Shown here piece by piece: positions 41,289 through 49,531 of a stretch of 64,000 nucleotides of DNA. The notes beneath the pieces were generated by a model that was not told where the DNA came from, ran no database searches, and saw nothing but the letters and a program-made list of their open reading frames with translations. The number at the start of each line of letters is the position of its first letter. Within the stretch, counting starts at the first letter, position 1. A program made the position numbers and the translations under genes. Source of the DNA: Oscillospiraceae bacterium (GTDB lineage: Bacteria; Bacillota; Clostridia; Oscillospirales; Oscillospiraceae); contig JAFQZN010000040.1 of NCBI GenBank assembly GCA_017405865.1, positions 1-64,000 on the forward strand, written 5' to 3'.

Positions 41289-42536
41289 ATGCGTAACGTA
41301 AAATGTGCCCGCTGCGTCAAGTGCGGCAAGGAATATGAGGCTGTGCCCAATCTGACCAACTGCTCCTGCGGCGGCATTTTGGACATTATCTATGACTATG
41401 ATTACATCAAGACCGTCCTGACGAAGGAAAAGATGGCGGCGCGGAAGAACAACACCATGTGGCGCTACCGCGAGCTGCTGCCGATCGAGGAGACGACGCC
41501 GGATACGCCGCTGCGCGTCGGCTGGTCGCCGCTGTACGAGGCGGATCGTCTGGCAAAGGTGCTCGGCGTCAAGAAGCTGTGGATCAAGGACGACGGCCAG
41601 AATCCGACCGCATCACTGAAGGACCGCGCCTCCGCCATGGCGGTCGCCAAGGCGCAGGAGGCGGGCGCAAAGGTCATTGCCTGCTCCTCCACCGGCAACG
41701 CAGCCTCCTCTCTGGCGGGCAATGCTGCGGCAGCGGGCTTGAAGACCTATATTTTCGTTCCAGCCCGCGCGCCCAAGGGCAAGGTCGCGCAGCTCATGAC
41801 CTTCGGCGCGAACGTCGTCTCCGTGCAGGGCAACTATGAAGAGACTTTCGAGCTGTCCAAGGCGGCGATCGACAAGTGGGGCTGGTACAACCGCAACGCT
41901 GCGATCAACCCGTATCTGTCCGAAGGAAAGAAGACCGTTTCGCTCGAGATTGCGGAACAGCTTGATTGGAAGATGCCGGATTATCTGGCGATCTCCGTCG
42001 GCGACGGCTGCACGATCGCGGGCGTTTGGAAGGGCCTGAAGGATCTGTTCGCCATCGGCTTCATCGACAAGCTGCCGCGACTGATCTCCGCGCAGGCGGA
42101 GGGCTGCCATCCGATCAACCGCGCCATTGCAAACAACGAGCCGTGGTACCCGATGGAGGAGAACACGATCGCCGACTCCATCGCCGTCGGCGTCCCGCGC
42201 AACGCGGACAAGGCGCTCAATGCGATCCGCGAATCCAACGGCATCGTCGTCAACGTGACCGACGAGGAGATCATGGCGGCACAGAAGCTGGTGGGCATGA
42301 CCTGCGGCGTCTTCGGCGAGCCTGCCGGCGTGACCGGCGCGGCAGGCCTCAAGAAGCTCTGTGAGCAGGGCGTGATCGGCGAAAACGATACCGTCGTTTC
42401 TGTCATTACCGGCAACGGCCTGAAGGACGTCGCCAACGCGATTAAGGCTTGCGGCGACCCGATGAGCTGCCCGAACGACATGGAGCAGCTCCTCAAGGTC
42501 TTTGCCGATCACGGCATTGACCCGGACAAGGTGTAA
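41289..42536 (+). CDS. Threonine synthase-like PLP enzyme with N-terminal zinc ribbon
   Basis: 415 residues. N-terminal Cys pairs CARCVKCGKE and NCSCGGIL look like a small zinc ribbon, as in archaeal-type threonine synthases. PLP lysine in DDGQNPTASLKDRASAMAV (SLKDR near residue 108), the SSTGNAASSLAGNAAAAGLK segment and VGDGCTIAGVWKG phosphate loop. Annotated by homology as threonine synthase (phosphohomoserine to threonine), but no thrA/thrB genes are nearby and it lies in a ureide/diamino-acid module, so a diaminopropionate-ammonia-lyase-like role is possible. Starts 18 nt after the Xre gene. Confidence 0.82.
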   Translation: MRNVKCARCVKCGKEYEAVPNLTNCSCGGILDIIYDYDYIKTVLTKEKMAARKNNTMWRYRELLPIEETTPDTPLRVGWSPLYEADRLAKVLGVKKLWIKDDGQNPTASLKDRASAMAVAKAQEAGAKVIACSSTGNAASSLAGNAAAAGLKTYIFVPARAPKGKVAQLMTFGANVVSVQGNYEETFELSKAAIDKWGWYNRNAAINPYLSEGKKTVSLEIAEQLDWKMPDYLAISVGDGCTIAGVWKGLKDLFAIGFIDKLPRLISAQAEGCHPINRAIANNEPWYPMEENTIADSIAVGVPRNADKALNAIRESNGIVVNVTDEEIMAAQKLVGMTCGVFGEPAGVTGAAGLKKLCEQGVIGENDTVVSVITGNGLKDVANAIKACGDPMSCPNDMEQLLKVFADHGIDPDKV

Positions 42537-42550
42537 AATACTACAGAAAA

Positions 42551-42584
42551 AGCGTTCCGAAGCCTGTTGCTTCGGAACGCTTTT
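42551..42584. terminator. Bidirectional terminator
   Basis: AGCGTTCCGAAGC (42551-42563) pairs perfectly with GCTTCGGAACGCT (42569-42581), AAAAA before and TTTT after. It ends both the PLP gene (plus) and the 14-kb envelope operon (minus). Confidence 0.9.
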
Positions 42585-42596
42585 CGTATATCCGGA

Positions 42597-43103
42597 TCAA
42601 CGAACGTCCCAAATGTATTCCGTGCCGCTTTCACGGTGGGTGTAGACCGTGAAGCCGTCGTAATAGAGAACGCCGTCTTCACCGCGATCGGTTGGCGTAT
42701 AGACGCTTCCGTTGGGCGGATAACCGATCAAACCGTAGAGCGCACTTACTTCGCTGCCTACGCAGAGAAGCGCGAGAGAGCGCAAGCTTTCGGACGGCTG
42801 TTCCGTGGCTTGCGTCTGCTCTGTGACTGGAATTTCCTCGGAAGACGCAGCAACGTCAGTCTGTGCTTCCGTCGGCGCGTCTGTGGGAGCCTCCGTGAGA
42901 GTAGGAACGACAGGCGCCGGCGCGGGAGCAGTTCTCTTTTCTTCCGTGGCTTCCGTCGCCTCGGTCGTCTCCGTGGCCTCCGTCGGCTCTGCCGTGCCGA
43001 TGGTGACGGCAGTCATCTCCCGGGATTCCTTCGGTTCGCAAGCGGTCAGCAGGGCGATCGGAAGGAAACTGGCGAGCAGAAAACAGAGCGTTCTTCGTTT
43101 CAT
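42597..43103 (-). CDS. Small lipoprotein of a paralogous family, last gene of the envelope operon
   Basis: 168 residues. Lipobox ALLTAC with Cys22, a long Thr/Glu/Ala/Pro linker (about 30-105), then a short C-terminal domain with GYPPNG...DRGEDGVLYYDGFTVYTHRE. The same G-E/D-DG-x-LYY-x-x-x-TV-x-T-x-R pattern occurs in the lipoproteins at 49064, 54663 and, weaker, 54145. It is therefore a member of a four-paralogue set in this operon. Domain size and the preceding G-x-P pattern resemble small BamE/BLIP-like folds, which is only an impression. Function unknown; surface-exposed, needs Lgt. Confidence 0.78.
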   Translation of the reverse strand: MKRRTLCFLLASFLPIALLTACEPKESREMTAVTIGTAEPTEATETTEATEATEEKRTAPAPAPVVPTLTEAPTDAPTEAQTDVAASSEEIPVTEQTQATEQPSESLRSLALLCVGSEVSALYGLIGYPPNGSVYTPTDRGEDGVLYYDGFTVYTHRESGTEYIWDVR

Positions 43104-43150
43104 ATCGATTCCCTCCTTCTTGCTTTTATACCAGACTTCGATAATTAGTA

Positions 43151-44515
43151 TTAGCTACAAGGGAAGACGGGGGAGATCACAGGTGTTCCGTTCTGAAGGA
43201 ACATGATTTGAAGCGCTGCGGGCTGCGATGCAAGATAGGCAGTGAAGGGAAGCTCACCGCTGCCCGCCGGAGTTGCCTCATACACCGCGCCGTCGCAGAC
43301 CAGCCAGATCGGAGAGTCGGTATCGGGTGTGCAGTTCAGATTTCCGGTGCAGCAGACCGCGCCGTCTGTCTGCGTGAAAGTAAAGGTGAACGCTGCCGCA
43401 TCATTGCTGACGGCAGGAACGCTGATCTGCCTGATCGGCGCGGAAAGGATCGGCGCGCGCTGCGTCAGCCAGACAATATTTCGCTCGACGAGCTCGATGA
43501 CGAGCGTATCCGAATGGAATTCGTCAAGCAAGGAAAGATCGTAGGGCATGGCACGGGAGAAACGCGCCTCAAAGAAGCTGTCCGCCATGAAAGGATAGAG
43601 CGAGTTTCCGAAGGAGTCGCGGAACATGAGGAGGCTTCCGCTTCGCTCGGCGCGGAGCGTGTGGATCATCTGATCCTCCGCGCTGTGGAACGGCTCGTTT
43701 ATGGAGAAGTACCATTGCCAATTTGGAACGTAGTCAACGTCCGTATCGCTGCCGAGGGGGTAGAGCATCACGTCGAGATCGCCGTTGTAGTGCTTTTCTT
43801 CGGTGAATCGGTCGGGATCATAGACACGCGGCGCGTCCTTCCCGAGCGCGTTAAGGATCGTATCGTGCGCAAGCGCAGCGCCGAGGCTGTTCCAGTGCGA
43901 GTCGAGCCGATAATAGAGAACGCGGTCTTCCGCGCGGAAGGCTGCTTCGAGATCGGCAACCGTCACGCCCTCCTGCAGCAGCGCGTCGTACAGGCGCTCG
44001 GCGTTGCCGGGCGCATCGGAGCGAAGGAAGCGGGCGGGCATGTATTCGGGATAGAGCGTATTCTTGTTCGGAGCGACAGTGAACAGGAACAAAGCGTTTC
44101 GCTCCTGCGCATATTCCTGCATCAAGGAAAGGCAGTGCGCCGCCGACCAGATCTCGCGGTCGGAGAGCAGGTTCTGCCCTTGATAATCGTCCAGCGTGGA
44201 CTGATAAAAGAGCCAGCCGTCTTTGCCGAGAATGACCTTTTCCTCCGCAGATTCGCCGAAGAGCGCCGCCTCCAGCCGCGCATTGGCGGTGATGAGCTCC
44301 TGCCGCGCGGCGAAGTGATCGGCAAAATAATCGCTTGTGTCATTCAAAAACGACGGATTCAAGGCTCCGTTTGCCTTCGTGATCGAGGGCAGCGGGGCAA
44401 GGTGTTCGTTTCCGATCGCTACGGACGGTCCGGTCATTGCCATGCCGACGAGCGGCCACAGGCACATCAGCAGGAAAACGCCGAGGAAGATAAAATAACC
44501 GAAGTGTTTCTTCAT
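43151..44515 (-). CDS. DHHW/AlgJ-type SGNH acyltransferase
   Basis: 454 residues. One N-terminal membrane anchor (about 7-27) and an extracellular SGNH-like domain: GKDGWLFYQ near residue 96, the catalytic Asp-His in RLDSHWN, and the nucleophile Ser in MFRDSFGNSLYPF. Proteins of this type (AlgJ/AlgX/DltD-like) take an acyl group from a partner MBOAT and place it on an extracellular polysaccharide. The C-terminal about 90 residues form an additional beta-rich, possibly carbohydrate-binding part. It follows its MBOAT partner by 12 nt. Acyl group (acetyl most likely) and polymer unknown. Confidence 0.88.
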   Translation of the reverse strand: MKKHFGYFIFLGVFLLMCLWPLVGMAMTGPSVAIGNEHLAPLPSITKANGALNPSFLNDTSDYFADHFAARQELITANARLEAALFGESAEEKVILGKDGWLFYQSTLDDYQGQNLLSDREIWSAAHCLSLMQEYAQERNALFLFTVAPNKNTLYPEYMPARFLRSDAPGNAERLYDALLQEGVTVADLEAAFRAEDRVLYYRLDSHWNSLGAALAHDTILNALGKDAPRVYDPDRFTEEKHYNGDLDVMLYPLGSDTDVDYVPNWQWYFSINEPFHSAEDQMIHTLRAERSGSLLMFRDSFGNSLYPFMADSFFEARFSRAMPYDLSLLDEFHSDTLVIELVERNIVWLTQRAPILSAPIRQISVPAVSNDAAAFTFTFTQTDGAVCCTGNLNCTPDTDSPIWLVCDGAVYEATPAGSGELPFTAYLASQPAALQIMFLQNGTPVISPVFPCS

Positions 44516-44527
44516 GCCTGCTCCCTC

Positions 44528-45919
44528 CTAAAACTGAAAGTAGATAAAGGGGTTGAAGGAAGCGGAGGCAAGGCGCAGGAGACACAGCGCAAAGAGCGCC
44601 AGCGCGCTGACATAGGCTGCCGCCTGCATCGGCGGCTTTCCTGTTGCCCATACGGTCAGCCGCCTTTGCAGCCCGGTGCAGAGCAGAAGACCGACCGCTG
44701 CCGCGGCGACGACCTTCCACGTCATGACCTCGCGCAGAAGCAGCGTTGCATCAAGCGAAGCGCCGTAGCCTGTGAACAGGCTGCCGATCATGGAAAGCGC
44801 CTGTCCGATGCTGTCTGCGCGGAAGAGCATAAAGCCCAGCACGACAAGGATCAGCGTATAGATGCGACCGATCACCGTGCCGGAGAGCTTATTAAGCGGC
44901 GTGACGCGCTCCAAAACGGACCAGACCCCGTGCCATATGCCCCAGAGAACAAAGGTCCAGCTTGCGCCGTGCCACAGTCCTGTGAGGAAAAAGACGAGCA
45001 TTACATTCAGGCAGGTGCGCGCCGTCCCCCTGCGGTTGCCGCCGAGGGGGATATAGAGATACTCACGGAACCACGAGGACAGCGAAATGTGCCATCTGCG
45101 CCAGAACTCACGGATCGTGCTCGCCGTATAGGGATGATCAAAATTTTCCAGAAAATGAAAGCCGAACATCCTGCCCATGCCGATCGCCATATCGCTGTAG
45201 CCGCTGAAATCGAAATAGATCTGCATGGCGTAGCAAACGCCGGCGATCAGCGAAAGCCGCGCGTCGCCGAGCGCGCCTTCGGCATAGACCGCATCGACGG
45301 CGACTGCCAGAATATCCGCGAGCAGGAGCTTTTTCGACAGACCGACAATGAATCTGCGGCAGCCTTCCGCCATATCCTGCGCCGACGCGCTGCGGCTGCG
45401 GATCTGCCCGGCAACGTCGTGATACTTCACGATCGGTCCTGCTATCAGCTGCGGGAAGAAGGAAATATAGAGAAGCAGCTCCCAAAAGCTGCGCGTGCCG
45501 CTTTCCTCGTCGCGGTAGACGTCCAGCGTGTAGGAAAGCCCCTGAAAGGTGAAAAAGGAAATGCCGATCGGAAGCGCAAGCCCCGCGAGCGGGATGCTCA
45601 GCCCAAACAGGCTGTTGACGCTGTCCGTAAAAAAGTCAAGGTACTTGAAGACGACCAGCGCACCCAAATTCAGGAGCAGCGTAAGGATCAAAACCAACCG
45701 CTTGTGCAGCGCTCGCCGCTGAAACAGGAGCCCTGCAAGAAAGTTGACAGCCGCTACTGCCAGCAAAAGCGGCAGATGCACCAGCGAGCCTGCACTGTAG
45801 AAGAGCAGACTTGCAGCGATCAGAAGCGCGTTTTTGCATTTCTGATTTCTTATGACGCAGTGCAGAAGGAATACGATCGGTAAAAAGGCGAATACAAACG
45901 CCGGACTGCTGAATGCCAT
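44528..45919 (-). CDS. MBOAT-family O-acyltransferase (AlgI-like) with C-terminal FxYxxF motif
   Basis: 463 residues, about 11 membrane spans. Start MAFSSPAFVFAFLPIVFLLH is typical of AlgI/PatA proteins. Catalytic His in LTGLWHGASWTFVLWGIWHG; the MGRMFGFHFLENFDHPYTASTIREFWRRWHISLSSWFREYLYIPLGGNRRG region is the family core (landmark only). It ends in FIYFQF, an F-x-Y-x-x-F motif at the very C-terminus, equivalent to the DltX C-terminus (see 49370). It moves an acyl group from the cytoplasm to the outside for the downstream DHHW protein. A 61-nt gap with a hairpin precedes it, the largest gap within the operon. Confidence 0.92.
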   Translation of the reverse strand: MAFSSPAFVFAFLPIVFLLHCVIRNQKCKNALLIAASLLFYSAGSLVHLPLLLAVAAVNFLAGLLFQRRALHKRLVLILTLLLNLGALVVFKYLDFFTDSVNSLFGLSIPLAGLALPIGISFFTFQGLSYTLDVYRDEESGTRSFWELLLYISFFPQLIAGPIVKYHDVAGQIRSRSASAQDMAEGCRRFIVGLSKKLLLADILAVAVDAVYAEGALGDARLSLIAGVCYAMQIYFDFSGYSDMAIGMGRMFGFHFLENFDHPYTASTIREFWRRWHISLSSWFREYLYIPLGGNRRGTARTCLNVMLVFFLTGLWHGASWTFVLWGIWHGVWSVLERVTPLNKLSGTVIGRIYTLILVVLGFMLFRADSIGQALSMIGSLFTGYGASLDATLLLREVMTWKVVAAAAVGLLLCTGLQRRLTVWATGKPPMQAAAYVSALALFALCLLRLASASFNPFIYFQF

Positions 45920-45980
45920 ACGCCGTTATGCGCCGAATGGCGCTGCGCCGCCGGATGTCTTCATCACGTTTCTCTCCAGT

Positions 45981-47048
45981 CTACGGGAAATAATAGTAAT
46001 AACCGTTGTAGGAATAAGCGCTGTCAAGCGTTGCCATGAACATATCGGGGTGCGCGTCGAGAGCGTATTCCAGCTCCGCGTCAAAAAGATATGCAGCGCC
46101 GTTAATCTCCGCCATGACCCACGCGTGGTCATTGTGGGGGTTATCCTCCCAACCGGCAACGCAATAGGCCTGTATGCCGAGCCTGCGCGCGCAGTACATC
46201 TGCGCCGCCGCCCAGCAATAGCAGTTGCCCTTGCCGTTTTGGAAGAAAATCTCCGCACAGGACTGCGCCCAGTCGTCCGAGCCGGCAGGGTAGTGCGCCA
46301 TGCTGATATAGCGGTAATGGTCGCGGATATACGCATAGCACAGGCGAAATGCCTCAATGGGATCTGTAAAGTCTGCCTGCGCCTGCGTCAGCAGCGCTTC
46401 CACCTGTTCGTCGAGCGTTTCGCTCCCGCTGGTATAGCGGCCGTCCGCACCGAAATGGAGATACCCGATCAAGGCGTCAGCTGCCAGCGAGCCGTCTGCG
46501 TTCGCATAGTACAAAGCGTCTTCTGTCAGCAGAACGCCTTCGGGCGGACAGGCGATCTCGATCCCGTCCTCCGGCACGTAGTACAGACCTCCGAAAAGCT
46601 CCTGCACACCAGCCGTTAACTCTATGACGCGGCAGTCCTCGTCAAAGGCGTACAGCCTGTCGCCGATCGGAACGACCTGCTCGCGCGCCGCCATTAGCAA
46701 GTAACCGTCCTCCGGCGCATAATAAAGGTCGCCGTCTACGGTGACGAAGCCGGCTTCAAAAAACTGCAGGGAGGAATCATCCGTGAAGTACAGAAGACGT
46801 CCGTTCTTCTCCGCAAGGCAGTCAGTCAGCGCGCAGATGCTGACGCCGTCCGGTTCAACGTAGTACGATTTTGCGTCTATCGTCTGCATACCGGGGGAAA
46901 AGCTGACGGGAACGCTGTCGATGCAGTAGTTGAAAACGTCACCGTTCGACACGAAACCGTCCCGCACCTCCGGCGTTTCTTCCCTGCAAGCCGTGCAGGC
47001 AAACAACAGCATGAGTGGCAGGAGTAATAGAATGATACGTAGTTTCAC
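45981..47048 (-). CDS. Transglutaminase-like lipoprotein
   Basis: 355 residues. Lipobox LLFACTAC (Cys18 or Cys21). The middle consists of short repeats of the type 'displayed value' (e.g. YYVEPDGVSICAL, LYYAPEDGYLLMA, LYYVPEDGIEI) resembling beta-propeller or cell-wall-binding repeats. The C-terminal transglutaminase-like core has Cys in GKGNCYCWAAA, His in HNDHAWVMAE and Asp in AYLFDAELEY. Bacterial members act as proteases or amidases on surface substrates. It starts at GTG directly after the upstream stop (0-nt gap). Related to the C-terminal half of the protein at 55064. Confidence 0.87.
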   Translation of the reverse strand: MKLRIILLLLPLMLLFACTACREETPEVRDGFVSNGDVFNYCIDSVPVSFSPGMQTIDAKSYYVEPDGVSICALTDCLAEKNGRLLYFTDDSSLQFFEAGFVTVDGDLYYAPEDGYLLMAAREQVVPIGDRLYAFDEDCRVIELTAGVQELFGGLYYVPEDGIEIACPPEGVLLTEDALYYANADGSLAADALIGYLHFGADGRYTSGSETLDEQVEALLTQAQADFTDPIEAFRLCYAYIRDHYRYISMAHYPAGSDDWAQSCAEIFFQNGKGNCYCWAAAQMYCARRLGIQAYCVAGWEDNPHNDHAWVMAEINGAAYLFDAELEYALDAHPDMFMATLDSAYSYNGYYYYFP

Positions 47049-47753
47049 TTAACCGTTATCCTCCATCGGGGTCAGCCAAACGAACGCATTGGACAACGCC
47101 GTGCGTTCCATGCCCTCGGGCTGCAGCAGGACGGCGGCCCAGAGCTCGTCGCCGACTGCTAACAGGCGGACGGAGCAAAGGGCAGCGGGAGCATCGTCTA
47201 TGGCAGGGAGCTGCATTTTGCCGGAAAATTCCTGTTTATCGTTCCTGATGACGGTCAGCTCCACCTCGTCCGTGTGCGGCGGGTGGTAATAATACGCCTG
47301 CATCAGCGCAATGGCGATTCGCTCCAGCTCGCTGTCGCGGAGCGTACCGAGCTTTCCGGGCAGCTTCTGAATATCCATGCGCGGGAGCTCCGCCCCGGAT
47401 GCCTTTTCCAGCAGGGTCGTCAGGTTCGCGTCCTCGGTCAGCGCCAGCGACCCGTCGTCATAGGTCAGAAGAAGCCTGCCTCCTGCAAGCGCGACCTCTT
47501 TGCCGCGCACCGGCGCTTCGGTTGCATCGGCGGCTTTTTCCGTCGGCGCCTCCGTGTGCAGTGTGGCGCCGCTTGCGTCCGTCGGCACAGGCGTCTGCTC
47601 GCTTCCGCCGAAAATCTGCTCCCGGAAGAAAAACAGCAGGGCAGCGGCGGCAAGCACGATGGCGACGCAGAGACAGACGATGGCAATGCGCTTTTTGCGG
47701 CCTCTCCTGCGAATGTACTTGCCGCGCTTGTATTGCGGGGTGATTTGTTCCAT
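47049..47753 (-). CDS. Single-pass membrane protein of unknown function
   Basis: 234 residues. A basic N-terminus (YKRGKYIRRRGRKKR), one membrane span (about 23-45), a Thr/Pro/Ala linker (about 52-80) similar in composition to the lipoprotein linkers in this operon, and an extracellular domain of about 150 residues (RLLLTYDDGSLALTE..., PHTDEVELTVIRNDKQEF). No known domain. ATG 47753 has GGAGGA 6-7 nt upstream, which overlaps the end of the C39 gene; gaps are 2 nt before and 0 nt after, so it is tightly co-expressed. Confidence 0.78.
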   Translation of the reverse strand: MEQITPQYKRGKYIRRRGRKKRIAIVCLCVAIVLAAAALLFFFREQIFGGSEQTPVPTDASGATLHTEAPTEKAADATEAPVRGKEVALAGGRLLLTYDDGSLALTEDANLTTLLEKASGAELPRMDIQKLPGKLGTLRDSELERIAIALMQAYYYHPPHTDEVELTVIRNDKQEFSGKMQLPAIDDAPAALCSVRLLAVGDELWAAVLLQPEGMERTALSNAFVWLTPMEDNG

Positions 47754-47755
47754 GC

Positions 47756-49048
47756 TTATCCTCCAAAGGCGGCAAAGGTCAGAGGCTGTTCCGCTCTGCA
47801 AAACAGCGGGAAATCGTTGCGATCCTGCGCAAACAGAAGGAGCGACTTGCAGTCTCGGTAGAGCACGTCGGCTGTCGCATAGATCAGGCCGTCGTTTCCC
47901 GTACCGGTTTGCTTGAGCTGGTCGAGGCTGCTGTAGCGGCTGGGCAGGATATAGGGATCGGCGACGAGGAAATAGCCTGTTCCGTCGATCTGTTTATAGT
48001 CGGCAAGCACCATATAATGCTCCTGACTGGTGAAGGCGCCGCGCACGACGTGAATGATGGCCATGTAGCCCAGATTGCCGATTTGATCGGCGAGGGTCTG
48101 CATATCCAGATCGCTCTTATATAACAGCTTCGGCGTATGCACGACCGTGCCGTAGCGCTCTGTCTCCAGGCTGCTGTAGTATTTGTCGACGATGCCGGGG
48201 AAGTACTCGTCCGGCAGGCCGTAGCTGACCGGCCAGTTATCCTGAATGGCAAAGGTACACATCCAGCGCGGCGTGATTTCAACCTTGTGATAGGTGGAGA
48301 TCACCATGGAGGCGCAGGCGCAGCCGCAGCCGCGGTCCTTGATGGTATCGCCGTTGTGCTCGTATTCAAAGGGGGTCGCCGCCCAGTCCGGATCGGTCTG
48401 GGCAAAATAATACATGTTATCCGTCTCGCCGGAGCGCGCGATCGTCCCCTGCGTCCCGCTCTTTGTCAGCTTGTACTTATAGACGGCTTCGATATCGTGG
48501 AGCATGTCGCGGTAGTCTGCTATGATCTCGGGCCGGTTGGCCAGATTGTCCTTGGATTTGCTGACGTCCTTCAGAAGATCGATCAAATAGCAGGTCAGCT
48601 CGTCCAGACACGGCTCCTTGCCCTCCAGCCCAAAGAAAAGATAGACCGTCTCAAACAGCGTGGCAAGATGGTCGTCAAAAAAATCAATGACCTCGGGCCG
48701 GATCTGCGTATAGGTGACAAGCTCGTTCTCAAGGAAATACAAATCGCTCGATTTGTCGGAATTGAGGATCCGCTTGATCTGTCCGACGCGCGCATCCGTT
48801 TCTCCGGGATAAACCGCAAAAGACGAGTCCGCATAGCGCTCCAGCACGTATTCCGGCAGGTACAGACTGCAGAAGGTGACGCCCTCAAACGTAAACGTGC
48901 CCGCTCCCATCACCTTGGGCAGCACGATGCTCTGCAGGATGTTTTCCACGTACGAGTCCGTCTCCGCCTGCGCGGGGAGTGACAGCCCGAGCAGGGAAGC
49001 GGCGCAGAGCAGCAGCGCAAGGACGCGCCGTGTCAATGAATGCTTCAT
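47756..49048 (-). CDS. Secreted C39-like cysteine peptidase
   Basis: 430 residues with a signal peptide (cleavage near AQA-E, residue 28). The C-terminal half is a C39-type papain-fold domain: Cys in KDRGCGCACASMVISTYH, His in SQEHYMVLADYK and Asp in FLVADPYIL. The N-terminal about 200 residues are helical with no domain I know. C39_2-type proteins in Clostridia are often surface enzymes of unknown substrate; together with the transglutaminase-like proteins it gives this operon four predicted extracellular cysteine hydrolases. Confidence 0.83.
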   Translation of the reverse strand: MKHSLTRRVLALLLCAASLLGLSLPAQAETDSYVENILQSIVLPKVMGAGTFTFEGVTFCSLYLPEYVLERYADSSFAVYPGETDARVGQIKRILNSDKSSDLYFLENELVTYTQIRPEVIDFFDDHLATLFETVYLFFGLEGKEPCLDELTCYLIDLLKDVSKSKDNLANRPEIIADYRDMLHDIEAVYKYKLTKSGTQGTIARSGETDNMYYFAQTDPDWAATPFEYEHNGDTIKDRGCGCACASMVISTYHKVEITPRWMCTFAIQDNWPVSYGLPDEYFPGIVDKYYSSLETERYGTVVHTPKLLYKSDLDMQTLADQIGNLGYMAIIHVVRGAFTSQEHYMVLADYKQIDGTGYFLVADPYILPSRYSSLDQLKQTGTGNDGLIYATADVLYRDCKSLLLFAQDRNDFPLFCRAEQPLTFAAFGG

Positions 49049-49063
49049 GGCTGATCTTTCCTG

Positions 49064-49351
49064 TTAATTGGTCAACGCGTTTTCCATGACGTCGTAGACG
49101 GTTTCCGTTCCGTCTGTATCGCGATAGGTATAGACGGTAAAGCCGTCATAGTACAGCTCTCCGTCCTCGCCGTCGCCGAGGCAGGAGGAGGCGTAGCTCT
49201 CGCTGACGGGCTTGCCGATCTTTGCAATCAGTTCATCTTTCGTCATGTCGATGCACTGCTGCGCAGTGTCAAAAGCAGACTGACTGCTCGGTGTGCAGGC
49301 AGTCAGAAGCAATATGGCGATCAAAAGAAGAACTGCGGTCATTCGTTTCAT
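49064..49351 (-). CDS. Small lipoprotein, shortest member of the paralogous set
   Basis: 95 residues. Lipobox LLLTAC with Cys19, almost no linker, and the C-terminal domain in its simplest form: TKDELIAKIGKPVSESYASSC followed by GDGEDGELYYDGFTVYTYRD. This defines the minimal unit of the family seen also at 42597, 54145 and 54663. The K/E-L-x-x-x-x-G-x-P start followed by a tyrosine-rich strand pair is reminiscent of BamE/SmpA-like small folds, but this is a guess. Confidence 0.8.
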   Translation of the reverse strand: MKRMTAVLLLIAILLLTACTPSSQSAFDTAQQCIDMTKDELIAKIGKPVSESYASSCLGDGEDGELYYDGFTVYTYRDTDGTETVYDVMENALTN

Positions 49352-49369
49352 GGTACGTATCTCCGTTCG

Positions 49370-49531
49370 TTAGAATTCGCTGTAGAGAAAGGCGACGCTC
49401 TCTCCCTTGCTCAAGAGCCATACGACGAATACGGCTCCGGCGATAAGACCGTATAGGGCAATGCGCAGGGCGGGATGGGAGAGAAAAAACGGCTTGATTT
49501 CAGCGATAAAACTCGATAATTGCGCGATCAA
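49370..49531 (-). CDS. dltX: DltX-like small membrane protein
   Basis: 53 residues with one membrane span (about 22-42, ALRIALYGLIAGAVFVVWLL) and the C-terminus ESVAFLYSEF. DltX proteins are about 50 residues, single-pass, and end in a conserved F-x-Y-x-x-F motif whose Tyr is needed for transfer of D-alanine across the membrane. Size, topology, neighbour and motif all fit. Unusually it lies after dltD, overlapping it by 32 nt, instead of before dltA. The start is uncertain: TTG 49531 is the most plausible, with AAGGATGG 7 nt upstream; no ATG is available in frame close by. Confidence 0.75.
   Translation of the reverse strand: MIAQLSSFIAEIKPFFLSHPALRIALYGLIAGAVFVVWLLSKGESVAFLYSEF

Noticed and set aside
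43208..45883. Very long plus-strand frame (891 codons) opposite the MBOAT and DHHW genes
   Set aside because: Antisense shadow of two well-supported membrane and surface protein genes; composition is rich in Arg, Glu, Gln and His with no domain.
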